Part shown: positions 31,699-40,683 of the stretch, piece after piece
How the letters are laid out: each line of letters begins with the position of its first letter
Numbering within the stretch: position 1 is the stretch's first letter
From: CADCTQ01 sp963844325
Lineage (GTDB): Bacteria > Bacteroidota > Bacteroidia > Cytophagales > 172606-1
Assembly: GCA_963844325.1 (NCBI GenBank)
Contig: CAWJNV010000002.1
Coordinates: forward strand, 6,510,001 to 6,574,000
Direction: 5' to 3'
Length of the DNA: 64,000 nucleotides
The notes under the pieces: generated by a model
The model's database searches: none
Told to the model about the DNA's origin: nothing
The model's input: only the letters and a program-made list of their open reading frames with translations
Translations under genes and position numbers: made by a program

Positions 31699-34097
31699 TA
31701 AAACTTGAAATTATAAGTGATTGACGGCAGCAAGGTACCGAAGATCGACAGGCGCACGGCCTCGGTTTTGGTCGGGTCGTCGGGGTTCTGGCGGAAGAAG
31801 ATCGTGAAGGGATTGCGGCGGGCGTAGGCGTTGTACACCGAGAATACCCACTCCCCTTTCCAGCGCCGGGTGTCGTTTTTCTTGCCCTGCAACGTGGCCG
31901 CCAGGTCGAGCCGGTGGTAGGCCGGCACGCGGAAGTTGTTGCGCGACCCGTCGGTGTTGTGCGGCACGGTAATGGCCCCGCCGTCGATCTCGTAGCGGCC
32001 GTTGGGGAAGGTAGTGGCTACGCCCGTGGTGTAGGAGAACGTGCCCGAAAAGCGCCACCGCTTGTTGAGATCGTAGATGCCCACCACCGACCCGATGTGA
32101 CGGCGGTCGTACTTGGCCGGGTACCACTTGGCCTGGCCCGAAGCCCCGTCCACGTTGAGCCCGTCGAAGAGGCGTTCGGAACGCGACAGGGTGTAGCTGA
32201 CCCACCCGGTGAGCTGGCCCGTGTTCTTTTTGGCGTACAGTTCCAGGCCGTAGGCCCGTCCGCGGCCGTACAGCAGGTCGGCTTCCAGGTTCTGGTTGAG
32301 CAGTACCTGGGCGCCGGGGATGTAGTCAATCTGGTTCTGCATCTCCTTGTAGAACACCTCCACCGACGTTTCGTACATGTTTTCCTTGAAGTTGCGGAAA
32401 TACCCCACCGCCACCTGGTCGGCCAGTTCGGGCTTGATGTTCCGGGTTGTGGGCGACCACACGTCGAAGGGAGAGGCGGCCGTAGAGTTGGAAATCAGGT
32501 GGACGTACTGCGCCATGCGGTTGTAGCTGGCTTTGATGGAGCTGGTTTCGTCGAGGGTGTAGCGCAGCGAGAGGCGGGGCTCGGGGTTGGTGTAGAGGGC
32601 AATGGATTCGCCCTTGTTGTAGGTGCGGCTGCCCACCATCACCTTGCGGTCAATGCCTTCGCCGGCGTACTCGTACACGGTCTGGGCGCCGATGAAGTTG
32701 TAGGCCGAAAAGCGGATGCCGTACTGCAAGCTGAGCCGCGAACCGAAGCTTTGCTCGTTGTCGATGTAGGCCGCGTATTCCACGGCGTGCTGGTTGTCAA
32801 GGGCGTAGCGGCTGAACGATCTGTTCTCGCCGACCGGCCCGGCTTCCCCCGGGTGGAACCGGTACCGGATGACGCTGGCCCCGAAGGTGATCGTGTTGCT
32901 GGCGTTGAGGTAGTACGAAAAGTCAGCCTTGCCGCTGTAGTTGTAGATCCGCGACTTCCACTCGAACGCCTGCGCCCCGGTGGGCGAACCCAGCGAGTAG
33001 TCGTAATCGCTGTAGACCGCCGTCAGGTTGGCAAAGAGCTTGTCGGAAAACAGGTGGTTCCAGCGGATGGTGCCCGTGCGGTTGCCCCAGCGGAACCCGA
33101 AGGCGGTTTCGCCGTCGGCCGACTGGATGCCGAACACGTCGTTGCCGAAGTAGCCCGACACGAAAAGGCGGTCTTTGGGGCCCAGCGTAAAGTTTACCTT
33201 CGTGCTCAGGTCGTAGAAGTAGAGCTGGTTGTCGCGCAGGTTCTCGTTGGACGACAGTTTGAGGAACAGGTCGCCGTAGGACCGGCGGCCGGCCACGATG
33301 AACGAACTTTTGTCCTTCTGGATGGGCCCTTCCAGCGTGAGGCGGCTCGACACCGTGCCGATGCCCCCCAGCGCACTGAACCGCTTGGAGTTGCCTTCCT
33401 TCATGCGAATGTCGAGCAGCGACGACAAACGGCCGCCGTACTGGGCCGGAATGCCGCCCTTGATGAGCTTGACGTCTTTAACGGCGTCGGGGTTGAACAC
33501 CGAGAAGAAGCCGAGCAGGTGCGCCGAGTTGTACACCGGCGCCTCGTCGAGCAGGATCAGGTTCTGGTCCACGCCGCCGCCGCGGACGTTGAAGCCGCTG
33601 GCCCCCTCCCCCACCGTGCTCACGCCGGGCAGCAGTTGCACGGCGCGCACTACGTCTACCTCCCCGAGCAGGGCGGGCACGGCCTGGATGGTTTTCATTT
33701 CGAGCTTGGCCACGCCCATCTCCATGCTGCGCACGTTCTGGTCGGGCTTGGTGGCCGTCACCACCACCTCGGCGATCTGCACGTCCTCGGACACCAGTTG
33801 GATGTCGATCTTCTGCGAACTGGTGAGGGTTACCGGCCGGGTTTGGTTTACGTAGCCCAGGTAGCTGTACACCAGCGTGTAGTTGCCGCTGGGCAGCGTG
33901 AGGGAGTAGAAGCCGTACTCGTTGGTGGAGGTGCCGACGGCCTGCCCCTGCACCTGCACAATGGCGCCGATGAGCCCCTCGCCGTTGGCGCCGTCCTTGA
34001 TGGAGCCGCTCACGGTGAATTTGTCCTGGGCTTCCAGGCCCGCCGCGGGGAGCAGCAGGCCGGCAATGAGTACAAAAAGATGAACAATATGTTTCAT
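31698..34097 (-). CDS. TonB-dependent receptor with carboxypeptidase-regulatory-like domain
   Basis: A 799-residue outer membrane receptor. ATG at 34097 gives the signal peptide MKHIVHLFVLIAGLLLPAAG with cleavage after LEA; an ATG 21 nt upstream is possible but less typical. Residues about 24-110 are the beta-sandwich CarboxypepD_reg-like domain (FTVSGSIKDGANGEGLIGA), followed by the plug (FNVRGGGVDQNLILLDEAPV) and a 22-strand barrel ending in SITYNFKF. No SusD partner is present; instead a DUF4249 gene follows 180 nt downstream. The ligand is not deducible. Confidence 0.93.
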   Translation of the reverse strand: MKHIVHLFVLIAGLLLPAAGLEAQDKFTVSGSIKDGANGEGLIGAIVQVQGQAVGTSTNEYGFYSLTLPSGNYTLVYSYLGYVNQTRPVTLTSSQKIDIQLVSEDVQIAEVVVTATKPDQNVRSMEMGVAKLEMKTIQAVPALLGEVDVVRAVQLLPGVSTVGEGASGFNVRGGGVDQNLILLDEAPVYNSAHLLGFFSVFNPDAVKDVKLIKGGIPAQYGGRLSSLLDIRMKEGNSKRFSALGGIGTVSSRLTLEGPIQKDKSSFIVAGRRSYGDLFLKLSSNENLRDNQLYFYDLSTKVNFTLGPKDRLFVSGYFGNDVFGIQSADGETAFGFRWGNRTGTIRWNHLFSDKLFANLTAVYSDYDYSLGSPTGAQAFEWKSRIYNYSGKADFSYYLNASNTITFGASVIRYRFHPGEAGPVGENRSFSRYALDNQHAVEYAAYIDNEQSFGSRLSLQYGIRFSAYNFIGAQTVYEYAGEGIDRKVMVGSRTYNKGESIALYTNPEPRLSLRYTLDETSSIKASYNRMAQYVHLISNSTAASPFDVWSPTTRNIKPELADQVAVGYFRNFKENMYETSVEVFYKEMQNQIDYIPGAQVLLNQNLEADLLYGRGRAYGLELYAKKNTGQLTGWVSYTLSRSERLFDGLNVDGASGQAKWYPAKYDRRHIGSVVGIYDLNKRWRFSGTFSYTTGVATTFPNGRYEIDGGAITVPHNTDGSRNNFRVPAYHRLDLAATLQGKKNDTRRWKGEWVFSVYNAYARRNPFTIFFRQNPDDPTKTEAVRLSIFGTLLPSITYNFKF

Positions 34098-34156
34098 GGA
34101 AAACGAGGGTTGTTGCAAAAAGGGGGAGGGTGAACCGGTTGTCGCAGCGATGGTTG

Positions 34157-34164
34157 CAAAGTTA
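34157..34164 (-). promoter_or_regulatory. Candidate -7 box for the TonB receptor gene
   Basis: Minus-strand TAACTTTG, an exact TAnnTTTG match, 59 nt upstream of the ATG. Spacing fits a short leader; no strong -33 box. Confidence 0.45.
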
Positions 34165-34169
34165 GGCGA

Positions 34170-34679
34170 CGCCCTGGGGTGTGAGGGTTTATTTTTGGAC
34201 GAAAAGGCTTTTTTCCTTACTCAACGGTAAACTACCGGGTATAAAGGGGAGATTCGCCGGGGGAACGGCCGGGCGGTGCGGGAACCGGCAGCCCCGGCCC
34301 GGCGCCAAACCACGATTTAGGTCTAAGTAACTGTTTCTCAACAATAAAATGGCAAGCAAAGGCGTAGCCGGTCGAATCGGGCATAGGGGTTGGTTTTGCT
34401 CCTATGACAGCCAAGGGGCCGTTTACCCCTATTCCTTATCTACCTTTCTATTGCATTTTTTTAATAAAATACCGCCGGAACCGGCGATGTAGACCGGCAG
34501 CGGCGGGCTTCCCGTTTGGCGAATGAACCATTTTACGTAATATTTAACCTCAAAAACTGTTTAAAGCGGGCTATTGTTCGGCAAAAAGGGCTTTATTCGT
34601 ACTGCGTGACGGGTTTACTTTTTATTACGGCGCATCCCGGTTTCATTCTCCTGTTTTCGGCACTTAACCGTACTGCATC
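34170..34679. other. Intergenic region, no gene recognised
   Basis: About 510 nt between the divergent receptor and aminotransferase genes. It has an AT-rich island near 34440-34475 and no ORF with a plausible start or protein-like composition. It presumably carries the promoters of both genes, but apart from the box at 34157-34164 none is recognisable. Confidence 0.5.
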
Positions 34680-35966
34680 ATGGCCAACCGCCGCCAATTC
34701 ATCCGGCAACTCGGGCTTGCCGCCGGCGCCACCTCGCTGGCTCCCGCCGCCGGTACGTTTGCCCGTTCCATTGCCGCCGCCGGCGGAGCCCTTGCCGACC
34801 TCACGCCGGCCGAGGCGGCCCGCAACGAGGAGTACTGGGCCACGGTTGCCCGGGCCTACACGGTGTCGCCGCAGATCATCAACCTCAACAACGGCGGGGT
34901 GAGCCCCCAGCCCCTGGTGGTGCAGGAAGCCCTGGACCGCTACAACCGCCTGTCCAACGAAGGGCCCACGTACTTCATGTGGCGCATCCTCGACCAGGGA
35001 CGCGAACCGCTGCGCGAAAGGCTGGCGGCATTGGCCGGCTGCTCCCCCGAAGAAATTGCGGTCAACCGCAACTGCACGGAGGCCCTCGACACGGTGATCT
35101 TCGGGCTCGACCTGAAGCGGGGCGACGAAGTGGTGCTTACCAAACAGGACTACCCCAACATGCGGCAAGCCTGGCGGCAACGCGAACTGCGCGACGGCAT
35201 CAAACTCAACTACGTAAACCTGGAGTTGCCCATCGAAGACGAAGAGGCCATCGTGGCGCAGTTTACGGCGGCCTTCACGCCCCGCACCCGGGCGGTGATG
35301 ATCACGCACATGATCAACTGGACGGGACAGATTCTGCCGGTGAAGAAGATTGCCCGCGTGGCCCGGCAGCGCGGCCTGGCGGTGATCGTGGACGGGGCGC
35401 ACACGTTTGCCCACCTCGACTACAAGATTCCCGACCTCGACTGCGACTACTACGGCACGAGCCTGCACAAGTGGCTGTCGGCGTCGTTCGGCTCGGGCCT
35501 GCTCTACGTGCGGCAGGAAAAAATAGGGGACCTCTGGCCGCTCTTCCCCAACGCGGACCCCAAATCGGGTGATATCCGCAAGTTCGAGACGCTGGGCACG
35601 CGGTCTTTCCCCACCGAACAGTCCATCGGGCAGGCGCTGCAATTCCACAACGCCATCGGTACGCCGCGGAAAGAGGCCCGGCTGCGCTACCTGAAAAACT
35701 ACTGGGCCGAAAAAGTAAAGGATTTGCCGCGCTTCAAGCTCAACACGTCGCTCAAGCCGGAATTCTCGTGCGCCCTGGCCAACTTCAGCATCGAGGGCAT
35801 GGAGCCGGGGGCCATCGAAAGCACGCTGTTCAGCAAGTACAAAATCCACACTTCGCCGGTGGTGTGGGAAAACATCAAGGGTGTCCGCGTCACGCCCCAC
35901 ATCTACACGTCCCTGCCCGACCTCGACAAGCTGGTGGACGCCATTCATTTCCTGGCGAAGAAGTGA
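34680..35966 (+). CDS. Class V aminotransferase-fold PLP enzyme with Tat-like signal
   Basis: A 428-residue PLP enzyme of the isopenicillin-N epimerase-like group. The PLP lysine is Lys264 in GTSLHKWLSA, the Asp/His pair lies in VIVDGAHTFAHLDY, and the VNRNCTEALDTV segment binds phosphate. The N-terminus NRRQFIRQLGLAAGA has the twin-arginine motif followed by a hydrophobic alanine-rich stretch, so export in folded form is likely, unusual for PLP enzymes. Activity (desulfurase, epimerase or lyase) cannot be told from sequence. Convergent with the SDR gene downstream. Confidence 0.87.
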   Translation: MANRRQFIRQLGLAAGATSLAPAAGTFARSIAAAGGALADLTPAEAARNEEYWATVARAYTVSPQIINLNNGGVSPQPLVVQEALDRYNRLSNEGPTYFMWRILDQGREPLRERLAALAGCSPEEIAVNRNCTEALDTVIFGLDLKRGDEVVLTKQDYPNMRQAWRQRELRDGIKLNYVNLELPIEDEEAIVAQFTAAFTPRTRAVMITHMINWTGQILPVKKIARVARQRGLAVIVDGAHTFAHLDYKIPDLDCDYYGTSLHKWLSASFGSGLLYVRQEKIGDLWPLFPNADPKSGDIRKFETLGTRSFPTEQSIGQALQFHNAIGTPRKEARLRYLKNYWAEKVKDLPRFKLNTSLKPEFSCALANFSIEGMEPGAIESTLFSKYKIHTSPVVWENIKGVRVTPHIYTSLPDLDKLVDAIHFLAKK

Positions 35967-36036
35967 GCGGGCCCGGGAACGGATCACCGGTCCCCGTCTG
36001 ACCAGCGAAACGACGGCAGCCGGCGGAGGCTACAAA

Positions 36037-36072
36037 CAGCAGGGTTCAGACGCCGGCGCCTGAACCCTGCTG
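36037..36072. terminator. Bidirectional terminator hairpin
   Basis: Perfect 13 bp arms (CAGCAGGGTTCAG and its complement) around a 10 nt GC-rich loop, situated between convergent genes. There is no T-tract on either side, so it would terminate inefficiently or by other means. Confidence 0.6.
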
Positions 36073-36098
36073 CACACTAAGTCAACGGCAACCCCTGC

Positions 36099-36986
36099 TT
36101 ACCGGGTGCCCAGTGCTTCACCAACGGCCTGCCCGAAATCCTGTTCCAGCACCCGCTTCAACGGGCCCGGCCGGCGGCCCGTCAGCCGTTCAAAGTCGGG
36201 ACTCACGGTTGCCACGTGGCCGTCGCGGATCAGGCTGTACACTTTGTTCATGTACCCGGCCACGAAATCGGGGACGCCCGCCGAGGCAAGGGCCTGGGCG
36301 TAGGCTTCGGGGGAGGGGGCCGGGTAGTGAATGGGTTCCTGCCGCACGGCGGAGAGCAGGCCGGCCACCTCGGCGTAGCTCAGCGGCTCGGGGCCGGTCA
36401 GTTCGTATACTTTGCCGGTGTGGCCGGGCTCCAGCAGTACTTTGGCCGCCACTTCACCCACGTCTTGGATGTCCACGAAAGCCGCTTTGCCGGTGCCGGC
36501 GGGGCTGTAGATGATCTTGCGGCCCACGATGTTGTCCCATTCGTAGTTTTTGAAGTTCTGGGCGAAGAACGTAGGCCGCAGGATGGTAAGGTCAAAGCCA
36601 ACTTCCTGTAGCAGTTGCTCCAGGTTGGCGTGGAAAGGCATTACGTCCGCCGCCTTCTCAACCCCGAAAGCCGACAGGTACACCAACCGGCTGATGCCCT
36701 TTTCTTGCAGGAACTGCACAAAAGGCGTCAGCAGCCGGTCCATGTCCGGGTCGATGGGAGGGCCCAGCAGAAACACTTTTTCGACGTCTTGCGTGGCCGC
36801 CTGGAAAGTTGCCGGGTCGGCAAAGTCGAAAGCGACGGCTGCCACGCCGGGACCGAACTTTGCCTCTATTTTGCCGGCGTCCCGGGCGGCAGCCACGAAG
36901 TCCGCCCCTTTTGCCGCCAATGCCTGTACTACGGCTGAGCCGACCGTCCCGGTAGCTCCCGTCACCAAAATTTTTCCTGCCATCAC
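36099..36986 (-). CDS. NmrA-like SDR (NAD(P)-binding, quinone-reductase type)
   Basis: A 295-residue atypical SDR. KILVTGATGTVGSAVVQAL at 5-23 is the GxxGxxG dinucleotide motif. The rest matches NmrA/QorB-like proteins: VEKVFLLGPP, the KGISRLVYLSAFGVE region and EVGFDLTILRPTFFAQNF. There is no Y-x3-K catalytic pair at the standard position. Such proteins are NADPH sensors or quinone oxidoreductases. It is monocistronic, convergent with the aminotransferase-fold gene. Confidence 0.87.
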   Translation of the reverse strand: MMAGKILVTGATGTVGSAVVQALAAKGADFVAAARDAGKIEAKFGPGVAAVAFDFADPATFQAATQDVEKVFLLGPPIDPDMDRLLTPFVQFLQEKGISRLVYLSAFGVEKAADVMPFHANLEQLLQEVGFDLTILRPTFFAQNFKNYEWDNIVGRKIIYSPAGTGKAAFVDIQDVGEVAAKVLLEPGHTGKVYELTGPEPLSYAEVAGLLSAVRQEPIHYPAPSPEAYAQALASAGVPDFVAGYMNKVYSLIRDGHVATVSPDFERLTGRRPGPLKRVLEQDFGQAVGEALGTR

Positions 36987-37261
36987 GAAAAGAAGTTTGT
37001 TGATGGCCTAAAGGTGAGGATGCACTCCTGTTTTAGCAAGTAGACATTAAATTGTGTCATAGTCCCGGAATAGAGACCATTGCTGAAAAACAAGCAGTTA
37101 GTACTATGCCCGCGGGAGAAAAAAAGCAGTGTCCGTCCGGACCCGGGTGCGCCCGGTACCGGATACCTCCGTCACACATCCGCATAAAACAGCCGTAAGT
37201 CATGCAACCGGAAAGGGCTTTGCCGGGTCATTTCCACCAAACGCCATTCTCGATATTGCTT

Positions 37262-37996
37262 ATGAAAAACTGCTTCACTGCATGCCTGTTGTTGTGCTTA
37301 CTGACTGCTTTTGGCGGTTGCGAAAACGCCGAATCCGTTAACCCGGAAGCCGACCGGCAGGGCGCCGCCGATACCACCGGGGGTGGCTGGGATTGCGTGG
37401 TATTTGGCCAGGTGGGGGTAGATACAATTACCAGGGGCAGCTACCTGGGGCTTACCATCGGGCAGCCGGCCCGCGACAGCTACACCGTCTTGCAGAACCT
37501 GTGGCAACAGAAAAAGGTCAGCCCGATGTACAACGTTTCGGTAGTGGTTCCGGACTTTGCGCAACTTGAGCAATCCTTACCCCTTTATTCCATTCTTTTC
37601 CTCCGGCACGGTGAAAACGCCTACCCGGGCGTATACTTTACGTTTGAGGAAGGAAAGGTCAAAACCATTCATCACTACGATGGGGAGGCTGCGTCCCCGG
37701 CCCGGTGGCCCGCCCCAGAACCGGCTTCATCGGCCGTCGTGGTCGGAGACCCGGCGGCAACGGTGTACAAAAAACTAAGCCTGCTGAAAGATAAAGCGCA
37801 GTACGCCGGTTACTTTAACTACCTGCTGCTCCGTCAGAAGGAGTTTTCCCAGGGGTATGACCCGGCGCTGGCTTCCCTGCCCGAATGGGGTTTCGGCATG
37901 CCGACCGGAACGAACACCCACGACAACATTATTGTGAATTTCCGGCAGGGCAGGATTTCGACCCTCTACGTCCACCATTATGTCCGTTCGCAGTAG
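37262..37996 (+). CDS. Predicted lipoprotein of unknown function
   Basis: A 244-residue protein with the signal peptide MKNCFTACLLLCLLTAFGGC ending in a lipobox at Cys20. The start at 37262 is chosen for this signal; an upstream in-frame ATG adds no signal-like sequence. The mature protein contains GSYLGLTIGQPARDSYTVL in the first third and a second related-looking VVVGDPAATVYKKL later, hinting at two similar domains. No family is recognised. A strong intrinsic terminator follows. Confidence 0.78.
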   Translation: MKNCFTACLLLCLLTAFGGCENAESVNPEADRQGAADTTGGGWDCVVFGQVGVDTITRGSYLGLTIGQPARDSYTVLQNLWQQKKVSPMYNVSVVVPDFAQLEQSLPLYSILFLRHGENAYPGVYFTFEEGKVKTIHHYDGEAASPARWPAPEPASSAVVVGDPAATVYKKLSLLKDKAQYAGYFNYLLLRQKEFSQGYDPALASLPEWGFGMPTGTNTHDNIIVNFRQGRISTLYVHHYVRSQ

Positions 37997-38009
37997 CCCG
38001 AAAAGGCGC

Positions 38010-38053
38010 AGCCGGAGGCGTTGGATTGAGTTCCAGCGCCTCCGGCTTTTTTT
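38010..38053 (+). terminator. Intrinsic terminator of the lipoprotein gene
   Basis: An 11 bp GC-rich stem (AGCCGGAGGCG with its complement at 38037-38047), a 16 nt loop and a run of seven T. It lies 14 nt after the lipoprotein stop codon; a classical rho-independent terminator. Confidence 0.9.
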
Positions 38054-38070
38054 ACCTCCGGACTTTTATT

Positions 38071-38655
38071 TTACCCCACGCTTCTGCCGCCCGGCTGTAC
38101 GGTGTAGATGAGGCGCCCCGTGTCGAAGCCGAGGCGCTGGGCCTTGCCCACCAGGTTGTGCAGCAGTTGCAGTTCCATTTGCGGCGTGCGGCTGAGCACC
38201 CACAGGTGTTCGCGGGAAGGGTCGCCCACCAGGGCGTACTCGTAGCCGTTGCCCACCTCCAGGATGTAGTAGTCACCGGTGAACGGCCAGAAGAATGACA
38301 CTTTGAGCTTGGACTTGCTTTGCCGGTCGGCTACGGTGGCCCGGCCCTTGGCGAGTTTGAGCGGACCATTGAGGCCGCCCTTGTGGCAGGTGTTGATGAT
38401 CCGCACGCTGCCGTCGGGCTGCATGGTGTAAATGGCCTTGGTGCCCACGCAGTTTTCCTCGTACGATACGGGCAGGCGGGCCACCTCAAACCATTCGCCC
38501 ATGTACTGGTTCAGGTCCACCAGCGGGGCGGTAGGCAGGGGGTCGTGCACTTTGGCTTTCGGACGGCGCAGCCAGTACGTGGCCGCCGTTCCCGCCGCCA
38601 CGGCCGCGGCGGCGATCAACAGGTTTTTCCGGTTCGTTAATCCTCTCGTTTCCAT
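38071..38655 (-). CDS. blc: Lipocalin family protein (Blc-like)
   Basis: A 194-residue lipocalin. LVDLNQYMGEWFEVARLPVSYEENC is the first structurally conserved region (GxW), followed by YTMQPDGSVRIINTC and the terminal YTVQPG. The first 30 residues METRGLTNRKNLLIAAAAVAAGTAA are a basic-hydrophobic signal anchor without a clear lipobox, unlike the enterobacterial outer-membrane lipoprotein. The start at 38655 removes an upstream extension encoded by a repeat. The likely role is binding of lipids or hydrophobic compounds in the envelope. Confidence 0.88.
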   Translation of the reverse strand: METRGLTNRKNLLIAAAAVAAGTAATYWLRRPKAKVHDPLPTAPLVDLNQYMGEWFEVARLPVSYEENCVGTKAIYTMQPDGSVRIINTCHKGGLNGPLKLAKGRATVADRQSKSKLKVSFFWPFTGDYYILEVGNGYEYALVGDPSREHLWVLSRTPQMELQLLHNLVGKAQRLGFDTGRLIYTVQPGGRSVG

Positions 38656-38688
38656 AATGCCACGTTTACGGAACAAGGGGCAGGAAAG

Positions 38689-38798
38689 TTGAAAGGGTAT
38701 GGCTGTACGGTTACATGGCTGTATGGTTACATGGCTGTATGGTTGATTCAATAGCCATATAACCATTCAGCCATTCAGCCATACAACTATTCAACCAC
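38689..38798. repeat. Octad-repeat hairpin between lipocalin and ZIP genes
   Basis: ATGGCTGT/ATGGTTAC units in the left arm and complementary CCATTCAG/CCATACAAC units in the right arm, of the same family as 20241-20312 and 20794-20941. Confidence 0.75.
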
Positions 38799-38812
38799 AA
38801 CCTTCCCACCCC

Positions 38813-39637
38813 TCACCCCAGCGCCACGTCGAGCATCATCATGATGGCGAAGCCGGCGATAGCGCCGATAGTGGCCGAGTCGGAGTCACGGTCCCGCTTC
38901 GATTCGGGAATGAGTTCTTCGATGACCACGAAGATCATGGCGCCGGCCGCGAACGAGAGGGCGTAGGGCAGCATGGGCCGGATGTGCAGCACGGCGTACG
39001 CCCCGGCCACGCCGGCAATGGGCTCCACCACGCCCGACAACTGGCCGTACCAGAAGCTGCGCAGCCGCGTGAGCCCTTCGCGCCGCAGCGGCACCGACAC
39101 GGAAGCCCCTTCGGGAAAGTTCTGCAAGCCGATGCCGATGGCCAGCGATACGGCTCCGGCGAACGTGGCCGCCTTTACCCCGGCACCGGCCGCCCCGAAC
39201 GATACCCCTACCGCCAGTCCTTCCGGAATGTTGTGCAGCGTGATGGCCAGCACCAGCAGAATGCTCCGGTGCCAGTGCGTAGAGAGGCCCTGCGCCTTGC
39301 CGTTGAGGGCATCGACGTGCAGGTGGGGCAGCACTTTGTTGATGCCGAACAGGAACAAGCTGCCCATCAGGAACCCCGTCACCGTCGGAATCCAGGGCGG
39401 CGTGCCGCTTTCTTCGGCCAGTTCCACGGCGGGGGCCAGCAGCGAGAAAAAGCTGGCCGCAATCATCACCCCGGCGGCAAAGCCGAGCATGAAGTCCATC
39501 AGACGTTGGTTGATGGTTTTGAAGAAAAAGACGAGGGCGGCGCCCAATGCCGTTACGAACCAGGTAAAAAGCGTAGCCAGCAGGGCCTGCCAGACCGGGT
39601 CCAGATTTTTAATCCAATCCATCATAATTGTGTGCAA
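38813..39637 (-). CDS. ZIP family divalent metal transporter
   Basis: A 274-residue inner membrane protein with eight hydrophobic segments. The two metal-binding half-motifs HNIPEGLAVG and QNFPEGASVS lie in adjacent helices around residues 140-185, as in ZupT/ZIP11 proteins. A variable histidine-containing loop (LPHLHVDALNG) separates helices 3 and 4. It imports zinc or other divalent metal ions down their gradient. A few alternative start codons (M1, M5, M6) exist close together. Confidence 0.92.
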   Translation of the reverse strand: MHTIMMDWIKNLDPVWQALLATLFTWFVTALGAALVFFFKTINQRLMDFMLGFAAGVMIAASFFSLLAPAVELAEESGTPPWIPTVTGFLMGSLFLFGINKVLPHLHVDALNGKAQGLSTHWHRSILLVLAITLHNIPEGLAVGVSFGAAGAGVKAATFAGAVSLAIGIGLQNFPEGASVSVPLRREGLTRLRSFWYGQLSGVVEPIAGVAGAYAVLHIRPMLPYALSFAAGAMIFVVIEELIPESKRDRDSDSATIGAIAGFAIMMMLDVALG

Positions 39638-39849
39638 CCCAATCGCAACGGGTTTCCGGAACGCAATGTTCTAATTTTTCCGCTAATGCATCCAAATAAG
39701 ATGGAAGACGGGAGACAATAGATGGGAGACTCCGGACCCAGGACAGCAGTTATGTGTTTTTTCCCAGTATGACCAGCTTGTGTTTCGTGTCTCCCACACG
39801 GCGGGAAGAGTCGCATCGCAGTACGCGTCGCCTCGCGGCAGGTGTCGCA

Positions 39850-40079
39850 TCGCGGCTCCCCTCCTCGGAGGGGTTAGGGGGTGGGTTTACTTACATGCTG
39901 CAAGTTACCCAGGGATCACCGCATGACGGGAATCTTCCTTTCGCCGGTACCTAACTTTCTGCGCATACTGCCTGATGCAAATATCTCCACTGCATTTGTC
40001 TTGCCTGCGATGATCCCCATAGTATTCGTGTCATATAAGTAAACCCACCCCCTAACCCCTCCGAGGAGGGGAGCCGCGA
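39850..40079. repeat. 44 bp perfect inverted repeat with 142 bp interior
   Basis: Arms 39850-39893 and 40036-40079 are exact reverse complements (GC-rich core CTCCTCGGAGGGG TTAGGGGGTGGG type). Short degenerate units such as CGCATCGCAG and CGCAAGGCGAC flank the outer ends. The 142 bp interior has no ORF. The whole 590 nt gap between ZIP and hsp20 genes holds only this element and the hsp20 terminator. Confidence 0.85.
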
Positions 40080-40175
40080 CGCGGTCCTTTCCCGCAAGGC
40101 GACACTTCCCCGCAAGGCGACCTTTTGCCGCGATGCGGCCCTTTCAGCCACGCTAACGTCAATTATCCCTTATAC

Positions 40176-40206
40176 AAAAAAAAGGCTGACCGTTGGGCCA
40201 GCCTTT
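40176..40206 (-). terminator. Intrinsic terminator of hsp20
   Basis: On the minus strand an 8 bp stem AAAGGCTG/CAGCCTTT with a 10 nt loop is followed by eight T. It lies 21 nt beyond the hsp20 stop. Confidence 0.9.
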
Positions 40207-40227
40207 ACTCAGGGCTATTGGTGCGCT

Positions 40228-40671
40228 TTAGGCAATGGCAATCTGCCGGGGCCCTTTGCGCTTGGCTTCTTCCTTCTTGGGAATTTCCAGGTGCAGGATG
40301 CCGTCCTGGTACCGGGCGTCGATGCGGTCGGCCTCCACGGTGTTGGGCAGCGTAAACGAACGGGAAAAGCTGCGGTAGCTGAATTCGCGCCGGGTGTAAC
40401 GGCCTTCACCGTTCTTTTCGGCCTGCTCCCCGCGGCTCTCGGCCGAAATGGTCAGCAGGCCGTTGTCGAGGGTTACCTTGAAATCTTCCTTCCTGAGGCC
40501 GGGCGCGGCGACTTCCACCCGGAACGCTTCGTTGTCTTCCTTCACGTTCACGGCCGGGGCCCCGGTACCGGTACGGGCCAGGTTAAAAAATTCGTCGGTG
40601 TCGCGGCCGAAAAAGTTTTCGAACAGGCCGGAAAATGCGGGTTGGGTTGCGTTGAATCTTACGAGTGACAT
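40228..40671 (-). CDS. Hsp20/alpha-crystallin family small heat shock protein
   Basis: A 147-residue holdase chaperone. The alpha-crystallin domain spans about residues 40-140, with VEVAAPGLRKEDFKVTLDNG and ISAESRGE, and the C-terminal anchor LEIPKKEEAK with the I-x-I/V-like motif. It binds unfolding proteins in the cytosol. It has an unusually good Shine-Dalgarno sequence and its own terminator, indicating a strongly expressed monocistronic gene, as expected for heat shock. Confidence 0.94.
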   Translation of the reverse strand: MSLVRFNATQPAFSGLFENFFGRDTDEFFNLARTGTGAPAVNVKEDNEAFRVEVAAPGLRKEDFKVTLDNGLLTISAESRGEQAEKNGEGRYTRREFSYRSFSRSFTLPNTVEADRIDARYQDGILHLEIPKKEEAKRKGPRQIAIA

Positions 40672-40676
40672 AACTA

Positions 40677-40683
40677 CCTCCTC
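40677..40683 (-). promoter_or_regulatory. Strong ribosome-binding site of hsp20
   Basis: GAGGAGG on the minus strand, ending 5 nt before the ATG. Most genes in this window lack any such sequence, as usual in Bacteroidota. Confidence 0.75.

Noticed and set aside
31914..34133. 739-codon frame antisense to the TonB receptor
   Set aside because: Complete overlap with a well-supported receptor gene and no protein motif.
39754..39954. 66-codon ORF in the repeat region between ZIP and hsp20
   Set aside because: Encoded mostly by the inverted repeat; a nearly identical peptide appears from the other arm, so it is repeat translation.
39800..40140. Possible CRISPR-like array
   Set aside because: Units are short, irregular and lack unique spacers of constant length; no cas genes.
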